Source: Verrucomicrobiales bacterium (lineage in GTDB: Bacteria; Verrucomicrobiota; Verrucomicrobiia; Limisphaerales; UBA11320). From it: a DNA stretch of 64,000 nt. The DNA lies in NCBI GenBank assembly GCA_016793885.1, contig JAEUHE010000060.1, forward strand, positions 52,686-116,685, written 5' to 3'. Under the pieces are notes generated by a model. It did no database searches. It was not told the DNA's origin and saw only the letters and a list, made by a program, of their open reading frames with translations. Position numbers and translations under genes: made by a program. The stretch's first letter is position 1. Each line of letters starts with the position of its first letter. Below, one piece after another: positions 47,437-58,400 of the stretch.

Positions 47437-50400
47437 ATGAAACCACATTTTTGGAATAGGATGTATCATGCACCTCGAGTGGGACAACGCGAGTGGTCGA
47501 CGATCTTTTCGCTACTAGTCCTTCTGTTCAGGAGTTTGGAGGCTCGCGCCGCATCCGCGGATCCTGGTGATGTTGATACTGGTTTTCAACCGCAACCCAA
47601 TGGTCTCGTCGCATCCCTGGCTGTGCAATCCGATGGACAAGTCCTCGCCGGTGGTTCGTTTACTCAGGTCGGCGGAACACGGAGAGACGGGCTTGCTCGC
47701 TTGGGTTCCAACGGAGCCCTGGATAATGCCTTTAAACCATCCATGCTCGGCTCAGCAGATTTCTTTCCAACAGTCGCTTCACTAGCCGTTCAGGTGGATG
47801 GAAAAGTGTTGCTTGGTGGTGATTTCGAAAAACTGGACGGTAAGGCTCAGAGCTTCTTAGGACGAGTGATGCCAAATGGAACGATTGATCCAACTTTCCG
47901 GCCGGAGGTTGATTTCCCAATCAGCGCATTGTTTATCCAGTCCAGTGGAAAGATTGCGATCGGAGGGCTCTTCACCTCTGTTGGAGTCCAGCCTTGGGGG
48001 CATCTAGCCAGATTGAGTGCGACGGGTGACTTTGACGCCGCTTTCAATCCACGACCGAACGATTTGGGACTCGGTTACGCCTTTGGTGAATTCCCGGATG
48101 GCAGGCTCCTGGTGGGAGGTGGCTTTACACAAATTGCCGGGGCTGCTCGGATGCGCCTGGCCCGATTTGGCTCCAATGGGAGTCTAGATGTTTCCTATGT
48201 GCCGGCTGGTCCGGTAAACGGTGCGATCAGTGCGCTGGTGATACAGCCGGATCAGAAGGTTCTGCTTGCAGGATCCTTCACTTCCGTTAACGGAATTCCC
48301 AGGAATCGGATCGCTCGCCTGAACGCGGACGGCACACTGGATTCGACCTTCGACCCGAATGCAAACAACAGTGTGACCGCACTCGCCCTGCAGCCGGATG
48401 GGAAAATTGTGGCCGGAGGCCTCTTCAGTTCTCTCGCGGGGAAGGCCCGCTCGCGTATCGGGCGTCTGAATCCCGATGGAAGCATCGATGTCCAGTTTGA
48501 CCCAGGTGCTAACGGGAATGTTAGGGCCTTGGCCGTCCAGCCACGCGATGGAAAAATTTTGATTGGAGGAGAATTTACCGAACTTGGGAAAGCCGGTTTG
48601 ACGTACTTGGGTCGAATTCATGGTGCTGCTCGCTACACCATAGGCCAATCTATAAGTCGACCTCCACTCTCCTTTGCTCCCGATGCCAAGAACCCGGATG
48701 GGCCCGTGAGCAGCATCCCTGCGGATGCGTTCTGTTGGGACCCCTCCACGCGCAAGCTGTATGCACTCAACTCAGGTAGCTTTCTGATCCGATGGGTGGA
48801 CCCCCAGGATCGTCCACTCGATGTTCCGATCATCATAGATCCGAATCCGGCCCAATCCGTTTCGATCGGAGCGCAGCTTCCGCCTCCGGATGGCTTTGAC
48901 CTGAGCCGTGTGCCGGCTATCGGGCCGCTGATTAACCCTTCGGATGCCGCTATCTGGCACAACCCATCACGCAGGCTGTTCGCTCTAAAGGAAGGACCCG
49001 TGTCGGTCACCTGGGGCCTTTCTGAAGCTTCCTGCCCTCGTGTTCCCATGAACTATTCCGTCTCCTGGCCGAATGATCCGACCCGCTTTCAAACTCATGT
49101 CGCCCAGACTCCTCCCGTGGCTTTGGACAATGGAGGGCTCTATACTCACGCACGGGTTTTCCAAGAGGCTGGGGTAGGCACTGATGCTTCTGAAGTCAGC
49201 TCCAGCCGACGATTCAGCGCTTCTGGCCCCGGGCGCAGCGTGCTGCTCCTGTCACAGGGTGATCCTAGAACATCAGCAAATGTCGCTTTTCAGTTCGTCA
49301 AGACCGTGCGCTGGGACGATCCGGCCTATCTGCAGGACAACGTTCAGGCGACGATCGGAGAGGAGATTGATGCGGAAAGGTTGGGCCATGATTTGGCGTT
49401 TGGCGGACCTGCTATGCTAGTGAACTCGCTGCGGCAACTTAGCAGATATTGCGCGGCACCCGGCTACTATGATCCAGTGACTCGGCAGGGACCTATCATC
49501 CCGGTCAACCGCGACCGATCGGACACCGCGACCGATGATCTAGTCCTGGTGCTCTACGAAGGAGCCAGCCGGCTTTGGAACCCCCTGACTTCCAGCCTAG
49601 GATCCGCGGGAGATATCGGGTGGCCATCCAAAGCGGTGCGATACAGGCCGCGATGGCCCGAAGGTCCCGATACGATCGTCATTGCCAACGAACGAGGAGG
49701 AAGTCTCGCTGGTCTCAAAACTCCTACGCTTTATGTTCAGAACGATCCCGCGCTTCCTGGGTTCAACCCGAACGAGGAGCACGCTCTGCTGTTTGCCGGC
49801 CGGGGTCGACAACCTCAGTTGCGACTGGATAAGGACAGTGTAGTAGTCGTGGAGGGGAGTGTTGCCACGGCTTCCTTATCCGTCCTCGGCAGCGACCCAC
49901 CTACGGAGAACATCGTGGTCAGCATTTCTCCGTCGAGAACTGGGGCGCCCGAGTTACTAGCCTCTTTCGATCGGAGTGCCATTGTCACCGCAACCAACTT
50001 TACTACTGCTAATTGGAACCACCCCAAGACCATTTACTTCCTCGCAAGAACCAACTTCGATTCAGCGGAATCGGTTAACGGCAGCTCAGCCATCACCCTG
50101 ACGGCCTCGGGTGGTTTGTTCGGAAGAGTCACCGTGCCGATCCGAGAGGCCGATACGAACGAGCTCCAATTGGTCGTGGATGCGACGGCGCTCAGTGTTC
50201 CTGAAGGCGGATCGCGGACATTGAATGTGCGGCTGACGCAGCCTCCGATGACACCAGTATCGGTTGGGGCTGCTCACCTCTCAGGAGATCTCGATCTGGA
50301 TGCTGGGCCAGTACTCCTAAGGTTCACAAGCGAGAATTGGAATGTGCCGCAGTCGATCTTCGTGAGTGCGGAGGACGATCAGGATTTGGAGGATGGCCAA

Positions 50401-53400
50401 GCGACCTTCAGGTTGACTGCGTCCGGCGGCTTGGTTTCCACCGTTACAGTGACGGCCACAGAGCAGGACGACGAGCTTCCCTCGCAGGCCGTTTATGCCT
50501 TGCGTGATGACTTGGGGGATCGACCGGGAACCAGCAGTCCGCAATATTCAGAGCCCTACGTCCTGCTGACGTATTTGAATCCGGCGAACCAACCCTCGAT
50601 AAAGGTCTATCGCGTAGTGGCCGAAACCAATTCGCAAGTTTTCCGCTATTCGGGGATAGCGGGAAGACTCATCCAACCTCCGTATCCGGTGAGTCAGTTC
50701 CTAGGATGGGAGACGAACACCACCGCTGTGAGGGGCCCTTATTGGCGAGATCGAAAGCAGTTTTACTGGGCTCGCGCAGCAGGTGACGACGGAGGGCCGG
50801 CGGAGATTGTCATGCGGTTCTTCTATCCCAAGGTTCGAGATGACTTCTTCTTCCCTCCCGGGTTTGCACCAGCCGGAACCGCGATCCCATGGCTAGATCG
50901 TCGTCCGGGGGGAACTCCAGGCGTTCCGACTGATATGCGGTATCAGATCACCTGGCCCGAAGACGTTCCGGAGTTGCGGGTTGGCGAAACGCTCGTCAAA
51001 GCAAAATTCGGTCTTCCCAGCATCAGGGGGCAGACCAGTGTCGACGTCGTTTATGAGCAATCGAGCAAACTCGGTGCGGCTCCGGGTAGCAGCGCACGGT
51101 TGATCGACGCGAGCCATCTTTATTCTGTCCCCCTGGAGGAATTGCCTCCGGATATGGCGGGTAAGACGGTCACTAATCTTCTGGATGGGACGGTCTTTTT
51201 CGTTCCTCTGCCCCCGCATTTGCGTTCTCGCGTTTGGTGGGTGCCGAGTGAAGGGAAGCTGAACTTCAATGGGCGCTTCGTCGAAGAATTCGGCACTGAG
51301 GAACCCTCGGGATACTTGCTCTTGAATGTCCTCAACGAGAGCGATCTTGACGATTTGAAAAAACTCAGTAATGCGGGGGGCTTCGTGGAAACATTGAGTC
51401 AGCTCGCCCTTCGTGCTGGTCAAGTGCGAGTGGTTCCAGACAACACAGTTCAAACCCTCGCCGATACCTTTGCCTTGACTGCGGGGTTGGCGAGCCGTGC
51501 CGGCTACGTGACGCTCGCGTTCAACAACGTGATCCAAGCCGAGGCAGGCCTTCCTGCTGGCCGCGGATCGCCGGTTAGCCTCGATATTATTCGAGTGAAT
51601 TGTCCCTTGTATCGTGGGGACACCAAAGTGCTTTATCCCGACGATCCGTTCGATGAGAAAGTGACTTTGCGTCACTCCGGCGATTTCGGTGGCCAAGCCG
51701 ACGGCTATCTCTTCGATTGGCAATATCACGCCGGGCCGACCAAACCGGCTCCCGATTCTCCGGCTTGGATCAATCTCACTCCGGCACCGGAACTAGGAGC
51801 CGTGACCCAAGTGATCAGCGGTTCTGGGGCTCGGAGCCTCGGTGACTGGTGGTATCGCTGCCGCTGGCGAACTACGAACTCAGCCAATCCCTGCGGCACG
51901 GGATTCACCGCGTTCACCGAACCGGCGCTGGTTGAGGGGTGGATCAAAAGGGTTCTGGCGAACATCAATTTCTTCAACCAACGCTACGCAGACTTGGTGA
52001 ACTCGAGTGCTGACACGATTGTCAATGTGATCAGCCAGGCTGGAACTCGCTGGGTGGGTAAAGTCCCCTTGAACGCTGCAGCCCTCCAAAACTCCGAGGA
52101 GTTCGGCTTGATCGAGATTTACGAGACGATTTTGAAGCGCGGGATCGAGATGAGTATCGAAGGTACCCCTCCGGTCAAGGATATGGGTGCAAATCGGGCT
52201 CTTCTTCAAGCCGCGGCTCAGCTCGCCAATATTTATCTTCTATTGGGCAATGAAGCTTATGCGGACGCTGCGGATCCTACCATTGGGTTTGTGACCACGG
52301 GCGGGGATTACGGAGTGGAGGCTTCGTCTGTGCACTGCTTTATGGATCAGGCGGGCATTGACTCGTTGCTCATGGAGGAATTGGCCTTGTTGCGGGGGCT
52401 TGATGATTCCTTTAGGCGCAATGTGCGAGTCCACCCGGTGTACAATCGGCTCCCTCCGAGCATGGCCGCCGGGTTTCAGGCCGAGCCCGCTTACGTCTTG
52501 AACTACAATATCAAGGACCGAAGTGGAGACGGAAGGGTCGATGCGGCCGATGCGCAGACAATCTGGCCCCAAGGACACGGTGATGCCTGGGGCCATTATC
52601 TGACCGCTATCCAAAACTTCTACCGTTTGCTGCGGAATCCAGAGTTTGAATGGACGGTGACTCATGAATTCGTGAAATTGGCTGGTGGGGTGGGGGAAGT
52701 GCCCGTCAATTATCAGCACGAGCGAAAATTTGCCGAGGTGGCGGCTGCGAAAGCTCGAACCGGAGCTGAGTTAGTGAACCTGACCTACCGGAGCCGTTAC
52801 GTTGAGGATCCTGATGGGCAATGGCAAGGCTACCTTGATGCGAACCTTGAGCGTTCGTGGGGCCTCTCTGAATGGGCTTCCCGCGCGGGTCAGGGAGCGT
52901 TTTTCGACTGGCTGACGGGTAATGCACTCTTACCTCCCGTGGCCATTGGTGATGACACCATCAAGGTTGATCGGACCACGGTGACAGAACTGCGCGAGAT
53001 CGTTGGGAGTTATACTTCAATCCAGGATGAGTTGGATAAGGCCGATGCCGGGCTGAACCCCTTGGGCATCGCCAAGAACGTCATTCCATTCGACATCGAT
53101 CCGGCCCGAGTCGAGGCGGGGGAGACCCATTTTGAGCAGATCCTGGACCGGGCGAGGCGATCCATGAACAACGCGATTGGAGTGTTCAACCGGGCTAACG
53201 CATCCACCCAGCGCCTCCGCGGACAGGCCGACACCATCGGTCAATTTCAGGACACAGTAAGGGATCGTGAGAACGACTTCACCAACCGCCTAGTCGAAGT
53301 CTTCGGCTACCCCTACCCGGACGATCCGGCCTATGCGGCCGCGCCGAACGGACCCGATCTGCTCCACTACATGTACCATGACTATTCGGAGATCACTGGG

Positions 53401-55401
53401 GAGGTTCCCCCGTTGGGACGCGAGTTCACGGTGTTGATGACTGATACCGAAGTGGACTCCAATGGGAACCTGACGCGGAGGACGGTTCCCGTGACCTATC
53501 ATCTCGCAGCGAACGGGCTAGGCCTCGTCAAGCCTTCCACTTGGACGCGCGCTCGACGCGCCCCTGGGGAGTTGCAGATGGCGCATTCAGATCTGCTCCA
53601 GGTGACGGCTCGTTTTCGAAGAGCCCTCACCGAGTATGAAGGGCTCCTGGCGCATATCGAGGATCAAGCGGCGCTCCTACGGGCTCAATACAACCTGGAT
53701 GCGTCCGAGGTTGGAGTGCTGCGTGCGGGAACGGCCGCACAGGATAACCTGAATGCTAGCATTCGTCGTTCCCGTTCGATTCAGCTAGATTTCCAAAAGA
53801 CAGCGAGGATTGAAAGCCTGCTCGGCAATGCTCTCGCCGAGGCCCTACCGACCTCGGCGGGTTTTTCATTCGATCCAACGTCCCTCGCTAGGAGTGCAAT
53901 TCTCCTTTCGAGTTCGGTCAAAACGGAGATCTTCACGGGACTCGCGAACGAGGAGTCCTTGGTCGAACTAGTTCAACAGCAGGCTAAGGAATCCGCGCAG
54001 AACGCTCAAAATATCGAGCTTACAACGCTGCGACACGAACAAGGTGTCCTTCAACAGATCGCACAGATCGAGCAGCTACTCAGACAAGAAGCTTCGCTTC
54101 GGCTGGAGCTTTATACCCAGCAGGAGGCGATGCAACAGGCGAGCGGACGCTTTGCGTCGACTTTGAGCCGTGGGCAACGGTTGTTGGAGGAGCGTTTGCG
54201 GTTTCGACAAAAGACGGCGGAACAGGTGCAGGAGTACCGGTACAAAGATATGGCATTTCGGGTCTTCCGCAATGAGGCGCTACAACAGTACCGGGCTCAG
54301 TTCGACATGGCGGCGCGCTATGTCTACTTTGCGGCCGCGGCCTACGACTTTGAAACGAATCTGCGCGACACGGAAAGTCGCTGGACTCCCGGCGCTGCAC
54401 TCCTCACTGACATTGTGAGAGCCAGGTCTGTGGGGGTGATCGACGGTACGGGAAATCCCCAGCCCGGACCAGGCGCGGGCAGGAGGGGGGATGGCGGACT
54501 GGCCGCCGCCTTATGGGCGATGAACAACAATTGGAGCGATGCCGGACGGAACCTGAAGGGCCAACTGGGGTTCAACAATGCCTCGAGGGAACAGCTCACG
54601 TTTTCCATGCGTGCCGGACTGTTCCGCTCGCTGACCAACGATGCGGGCAGTGCCAACTGGCGAGCGTGGCTCAGTTCCCTCGTAGTTCCAGATGTCTCCG
54701 CGATACCGGAGTTCAACCGTTACTGCAAACCGCCGGCGCAATTTGGGCTGGGTGGGCGCAAAGAGCCGGGCATTGTCATCCCATTCGGCAGCGCGATTCT
54801 CTTCCGCCATAACTTCTTCGGTTGGCCGGAATCAGGTGGTGGCGCCAACTTCAGCTCATCCTACTTCGCGACTAAGATCAGATCGGCGGGCGTACGCCTC
54901 ATCGGTTATGATGCCTCCGCCCTCAACAGCACGCCCTATGTCTACTTGGTTCCGGTTGGCAACGACGTTCTGCTGAGTCCAATCACCTTAGGAGCAGGCG
55001 CGGCGGTGAGTCGCGAATGGAAGATTCTCGACCAGTTCATGCCTCCTCCCCTTTCAACGGAGGATCTGCGGTCCAGCTTCCCGGCTCCGCTGTGGACCCC
55101 GATCGCCGACAACAGTCAAGGAGAGCCTTTCCTCGCTATCCGCCGCTATTCTCAGATGCGGGCTTTTCACGATGGGGGGCTTAACGGCACGCCCACAAAT
55201 CCGGAGTTGCAGGCCTATAAGCGTCTCGTGGGACGCTCGGTTTGGAACACTCGATGGCTCTTGATCATTCTGGGAGGAGATCTCCTCGGTGTAGATCCCG
55301 ATCGCGGCATCCGCACCTTCGTCCAGGGAGCTTTGGGCGATGGAGAAGGACTCGCGGACATTCTACTCGAGTTTTCCACCTACTCCTATTCAGGGAACTA
55401 A
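47437..55401 (+). CDS. Delta-60 propeller protein with Tc toxin A-like helical C-terminus (2654 aa)
   Basis: N-terminal export signal (about residues 24-40, '[20 protein letters not shown]'). Residues about 44-400 hold seven delta-60 repeats ('[16 protein letters not shown]', '[17 protein letters not shown]'), enough for a seven-blade propeller. Unassigned beta regions and two Calx-beta-like segments follow, then an EF-hand/dockerin-like loop '[13 protein letters not shown]' (about 1700). Residues about 1850-2300 are long, charged helices ('[20 protein letters not shown]', '[20 protein letters not shown]'). The C-terminus has '[20 protein letters not shown]', '[14 protein letters not shown]' and '[13 protein letters not shown]'. 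Size, helical bundle then beta cap, and the SpvB/RHS gene 22 bases downstream recall TcA subunits, which form the translocation channel for TcB-TcC. The TcA relation is inferred, not proven. Confidence 0.75.
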   Translation: MKPHFWNRMYHAPRVGQREWSTIFSLLVLLFRSLEARAASADPGDVDTGFQPQPNGLVASLAVQSDGQVLAGGSFTQVGGTRRDGLARLGSNGALDNAFKPSMLGSADFFPTVASLAVQVDGKVLLGGDFEKLDGKAQSFLGRVMPNGTIDPTFRPEVDFPISALFIQSSGKIAIGGLFTSVGVQPWGHLARLSATGDFDAAFNPRPNDLGLGYAFGEFPDGRLLVGGGFTQIAGAARMRLARFGSNGSLDVSYVPAGPVNGAISALVIQPDQKVLLAGSFTSVNGIPRNRIARLNADGTLDSTFDPNANNSVTALALQPDGKIVAGGLFSSLAGKARSRIGRLNPDGSIDVQFDPGANGNVRALAVQPRDGKILIGGEFTELGKAGLTYLGRIHGAARYTIGQSISRPPLSFAPDAKNPDGPVSSIPADAFCWDPSTRKLYALNSGSFLIRWVDPQDRPLDVPIIIDPNPAQSVSIGAQLPPPDGFDLSRVPAIGPLINPSDAAIWHNPSRRLFALKEGPVSVTWGLSEASCPRVPMNYSVSWPNDPTRFQTHVAQTPPVALDNGGLYTHARVFQEAGVGTDASEVSSSRRFSASGPGRSVLLLSQGDPRTSANVAFQFVKTVRWDDPAYLQDNVQATIGEEIDAERLGHDLAFGGPAMLVNSLRQLSRYCAAPGYYDPVTRQGPIIPVNRDRSDTATDDLVLVLYEGASRLWNPLTSSLGSAGDIGWPSKAVRYRPRWPEGPDTIVIANERGGSLAGLKTPTLYVQNDPALPGFNPNEEHALLFAGRGRQPQLRLDKDSVVVVEGSVATASLSVLGSDPPTENIVVSISPSRTGAPELLASFDRSAIVTATNFTTANWNHPKTIYFLARTNFDSAESVNGSSAITLTASGGLFGRVTVPIREADTNELQLVVDATALSVPEGGSRTLNVRLTQPPMTPVSVGAAHLSGDLDLDAGPVLLRFTSENWNVPQSIFVSAEDDQDLEDGQATFRLTASGGLVSTVTVTATEQDDELPSQAVYALRDDLGDRPGTSSPQYSEPYVLLTYLNPANQPSIKVYRVVAETNSQVFRYSGIAGRLIQPPYPVSQFLGWETNTTAVRGPYWRDRKQFYWARAAGDDGGPAEIVMRFFYPKVRDDFFFPPGFAPAGTAIPWLDRRPGGTPGVPTDMRYQITWPEDVPELRVGETLVKAKFGLPSIRGQTSVDVVYEQSSKLGAAPGSSARLIDASHLYSVPLEELPPDMAGKTVTNLLDGTVFFVPLPPHLRSRVWWVPSEGKLNFNGRFVEEFGTEEPSGYLLLNVLNESDLDDLKKLSNAGGFVETLSQLALRAGQVRVVPDNTVQTLADTFALTAGLASRAGYVTLAFNNVIQAEAGLPAGRGSPVSLDIIRVNCPLYRGDTKVLYPDDPFDEKVTLRHSGDFGGQADGYLFDWQYHAGPTKPAPDSPAWINLTPAPELGAVTQVISGSGARSLGDWWYRCRWRTTNSANPCGTGFTAFTEPALVEGWIKRVLANINFFNQRYADLVNSSADTIVNVISQAGTRWVGKVPLNAAALQNSEEFGLIEIYETILKRGIEMSIEGTPPVKDMGANRALLQAAAQLANIYLLLGNEAYADAADPTIGFVTTGGDYGVEASSVHCFMDQAGIDSLLMEELALLRGLDDSFRRNVRVHPVYNRLPPSMAAGFQAEPAYVLNYNIKDRSGDGRVDAADAQTIWPQGHGDAWGHYLTAIQNFYRLLRNPEFEWTVTHEFVKLAGGVGEVPVNYQHERKFAEVAAAKARTGAELVNLTYRSRYVEDPDGQWQGYLDANLERSWGLSEWASRAGQGAFFDWLTGNALLPPVAIGDDTIKVDRTTVTELREIVGSYTSIQDELDKADAGLNPLGIAKNVIPFDIDPARVEAGETHFEQILDRARRSMNNAIGVFNRANASTQRLRGQADTIGQFQDTVRDRENDFTNRLVEVFGYPYPDDPAYAAAPNGPDLLHYMYHDYSEITGEVPPLGREFTVLMTDTEVDSNGNLTRRTVPVTYHLAANGLGLVKPSTWTRARRAPGELQMAHSDLLQVTARFRRALTEYEGLLAHIEDQAALLRAQYNLDASEVGVLRAGTAAQDNLNASIRRSRSIQLDFQKTARIESLLGNALAEALPTSAGFSFDPTSLARSAILLSSSVKTEIFTGLANEESLVELVQQQAKESAQNAQNIELTTLRHEQGVLQQIAQIEQLLRQEASLRLELYTQQEAMQQASGRFASTLSRGQRLLEERLRFRQKTAEQVQEYRYKDMAFRVFRNEALQQYRAQFDMAARYVYFAAAAYDFETNLRDTESRWTPGAALLTDIVRARSVGVIDGTGNPQPGPGAGRRGDGGLAAALWAMNNNWSDAGRNLKGQLGFNNASREQLTFSMRAGLFRSLTNDAGSANWRAWLSSLVVPDVSAIPEFNRYCKPPAQFGLGGRKEPGIVIPFGSAILFRHNFFGWPESGGGANFSSSYFATKIRSAGVRLIGYDASALNSTPYVYLVPVGNDVLLSPITLGAGAAVSREWKILDQFMPPPLSTEDLRSSFPAPLWTPIADNSQGEPFLAIRRYSQMRAFHDGGLNGTPTNPELQAYKRLVGRSVWNTRWLLIILGGDLLGVDPDRGIRTFVQGALGDGEGLADILLEFSTYSYSGN

Positions 55402-55423
55402 ACCCTTCTCGCCCGATCTCACA

Positions 55424-58400
55424 ATGTTCCGGTTACTTCCGCTTCGCGTCGATGCCCGTCAGGCCAAAGCCTGGCTGTTGAGCGGGATGACTCTCTGCTG
55501 CGGGTTACTTCCCGGGGCGGATAAGTCCGGAGTCTCGGCAAACTCCATTTCCGTGCCGAAGGGACCTGGATCCATTGAAGGGTTGGGCGAATCATTTCAA
55601 CCTACCTTGAACACGGGCACGGCCAAGTATTCCGTGGCGCTCAAGGTTCCTCCGGGGACCGCGGGGCAAACGCCCTCGCTGGCTCTGGCCTATGAGGGGG
55701 GCGGAGGTAACGGGATTCTCGGGTTTGGTTGGCACCTGCCGATCGCTAGCATCCAACGGCGCACCGATCAGGGTATTCCCTTGTACGACGGGGAACCCGC
55801 CCCGACGAGCGTTGATGATTGGTCGAAACGGTATCAGAGTTTCATCAATGACTCGAAGGAGGAGTTGGTCCCGCTGGCCAATGGAGACTATTTCTGCAAG
55901 AACGAAGGTCCTTTCGTCCGGTATCGACGCACGGGCGAAGCCTGGGAAGGCACACTTCCCGATGGGACTCGACTGGATTTCGGCCTGAACAGTGACGCAA
56001 GGGTTACTGGAGATACCAATAAGGTCTTCTGCTGGCTGATCGAGCGTGAGACGGACACCAGAGGGAATGTGATCCTCTATTCCTACTCGAAAGGTCTTGG
56101 CGCAGAGAACACAAATCAGGTCTATCTCAAGGAGATCCGTTACGGGCCAGGCTCCCCCCCGTGGAGTCATTTCCATTTTGTCTCCTTTGAGTATGAAGAT
56201 CGCGCTGACTGGTTCGAGGATGGGCGCTCGGGGTTTCTCGTGCGGACTGGAAAGCGGCTGAAGCGCATCGTGGTCGGAACCCAAGGGCCCCTCCTCGCAG
56301 ACCACGCTCGCGGCGATTTTAACCAGGACGGCATTCCGGATTCTTTGAACTGGCGTTATGATCTGGCGTATTTGGACTATGCGGGTGCGGATACCCATTG
56401 GTCTCTCCTCGCCGCCGTAACACCGGTGGGGGCCGACGGTGTCAGCACCCTGCCGTCGTCCAGGTTTGGGTACTCAATCTGCAATCCGCCGGATCGCCTC
56501 ACGGCCACGGATGCGATTCTCTCGAGTCTGAACGCTCCGCCTTCGGTCATGGATAATCCACTGACCGATCTGCTGGATGTGAATGGGGATGGGCTTCCGG
56601 ATGTGTTGCGCACCTTTCAAGGTTCTGCGACTCCGCATCGGGCCTATCTCAATCTGGGCCTGACGGCGACCAATGGCAGTCCCGCATTGCAATGGTCAGC
56701 TGGGATTGACCTTGGCGGGGATGCCCGGGCTAACAGTTTTGCGCTCTCTTCCAACGCCGTTCATCTGGCCGACATGGATGGAGATGGACTTGCTGACCTG
56801 GTGGCGAGCTCATTCAACAACAACGTCTACTATTTCGCGAACCGGGCGAATCTCCAATGGGGATCCAGGCAAACCATGTCGGTGCAGGACTCGGCCCCTC
56901 CCAGTCCATTTGGTAATTCGGATGTTCGGACGGCGGACATCGATTTTGACAAGCGCATCGATATCATCCAGAGCGTCGCGTCGGGCGGGGGAGTCGATTA
57001 TCGCGTGTGGTTCAATCTCGGGCATAATCAGTATTCTCGACGTCGTACGGTTTCAAACGGTTCCGGCGCACTCTTCACCCAGATCGGCGTGCAGATCGCT
57101 GATTTCAACGGCGATCGGGTTCCGGACATCACCAGGATTGGGCTGGGTTCCGTCACCGTGAGCCCTGGACTGGGCTATGGTCGATTTGGCCCCGCCGTAA
57201 CCGTTCCGATTTCTGAGGGAATTGAGTCAGCTCAGCGCGACGTCGCAAGGCTCCAGGACATCACAGGTGATGGTTTGGCCGATCTCGTCATCGAACGCGC
57301 GGCGCCGGGCGCGCTGTACTATTGGATCAACCTGGGCAATTACCGGTTTAGCTCGCGCAAGATCATGACGGGATTGCCCTCCGGGGTGGGTGCGACTGCA
57401 GTGGTTCGCTGGGCAGATTTGGACGGGGATGGATCCGCCGATCTGGTCTACGCTGACTCGACGGCCGAGCAGCGGCTACGAATCGTGGATCTGGGCAAAC
57501 TGCTCAACTGCGGTTTCGCGCCCAATATTCTCACCGCCATTTCCAATGGAATCGGACGGGTTACGCTTCTTGGTTATGCCTCCTCCACGCATTACATGCT
57601 TGAGGACTTGGCTGCTCGGCAGCCGTGGACGAATGCGCTTCCGTTCCCGGTTACGGTGGTGAGTTCCGTCACCAATCTCGATTCGCTGGGACATCAGTAT
57701 GTGACGAGATTCCGCTATCATGATGGGTATTACGATGCGGTGGAGAAGCAATTCCGCGGATTCGCCCGCGTCGAGCAGATCGAGCTCGGAGATGCGACCG
57801 CGCCAACTCTCGTGGCTCGATCCCATTTTGATGTCGGGCACAACCATGACAGTATGAAGGGACTGCTTTTGCGGTCCACCATTGAAACCGAGGCCGGGAA
57901 GGTCTTCACCGACGAGACAACTGCGTGGACGGTGCCCCCGATCGTGCTTTTCCAAGGGACCAATGGACAGCCCATCCACTGGGTGCACCCCACGGCATCG
58001 AGGAAGGTGATTCAGGAACTTGGTCAGGGAACGGAACGGCTTCTCGAGTCGGAGGTTGAGTTCGATCGATATGGCAATCAAACGCGGAGTGTCAACTACG
58101 GCGTGGTCGAAAGCGGTGATCGGTCAGCGTGGAATGATGAGCGTGCCACGGTCACCGAATATGCCATCAATACAAATGCCTGGATCCTCCGTTTGCCCAA
58201 GCGTCAGGAGGTGACGGACGAACAGGGCGCAATTGTCTCGCGAGTTGACTCTTTCTACGACGATCCGACTTTTTCGGGAGACAATTTTGGACAAGTCACA
58301 GTTGGCAATCTGACTCTGACGCGCGCCTGGATCTCTCCTTCAAACTCTTCCGCGGTGGTGCAGGCTTCGCGAACTCAGTATGACCGATATGGGAACGCGG

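Noticed and set aside
55340..55423. Earlier ATG for the SpvB/RHS gene at 55340
   Set aside because: It would overlap the previous gene by 62 bases and add 28 residues without a family match; ATG 55424 lies right after the previous stop.
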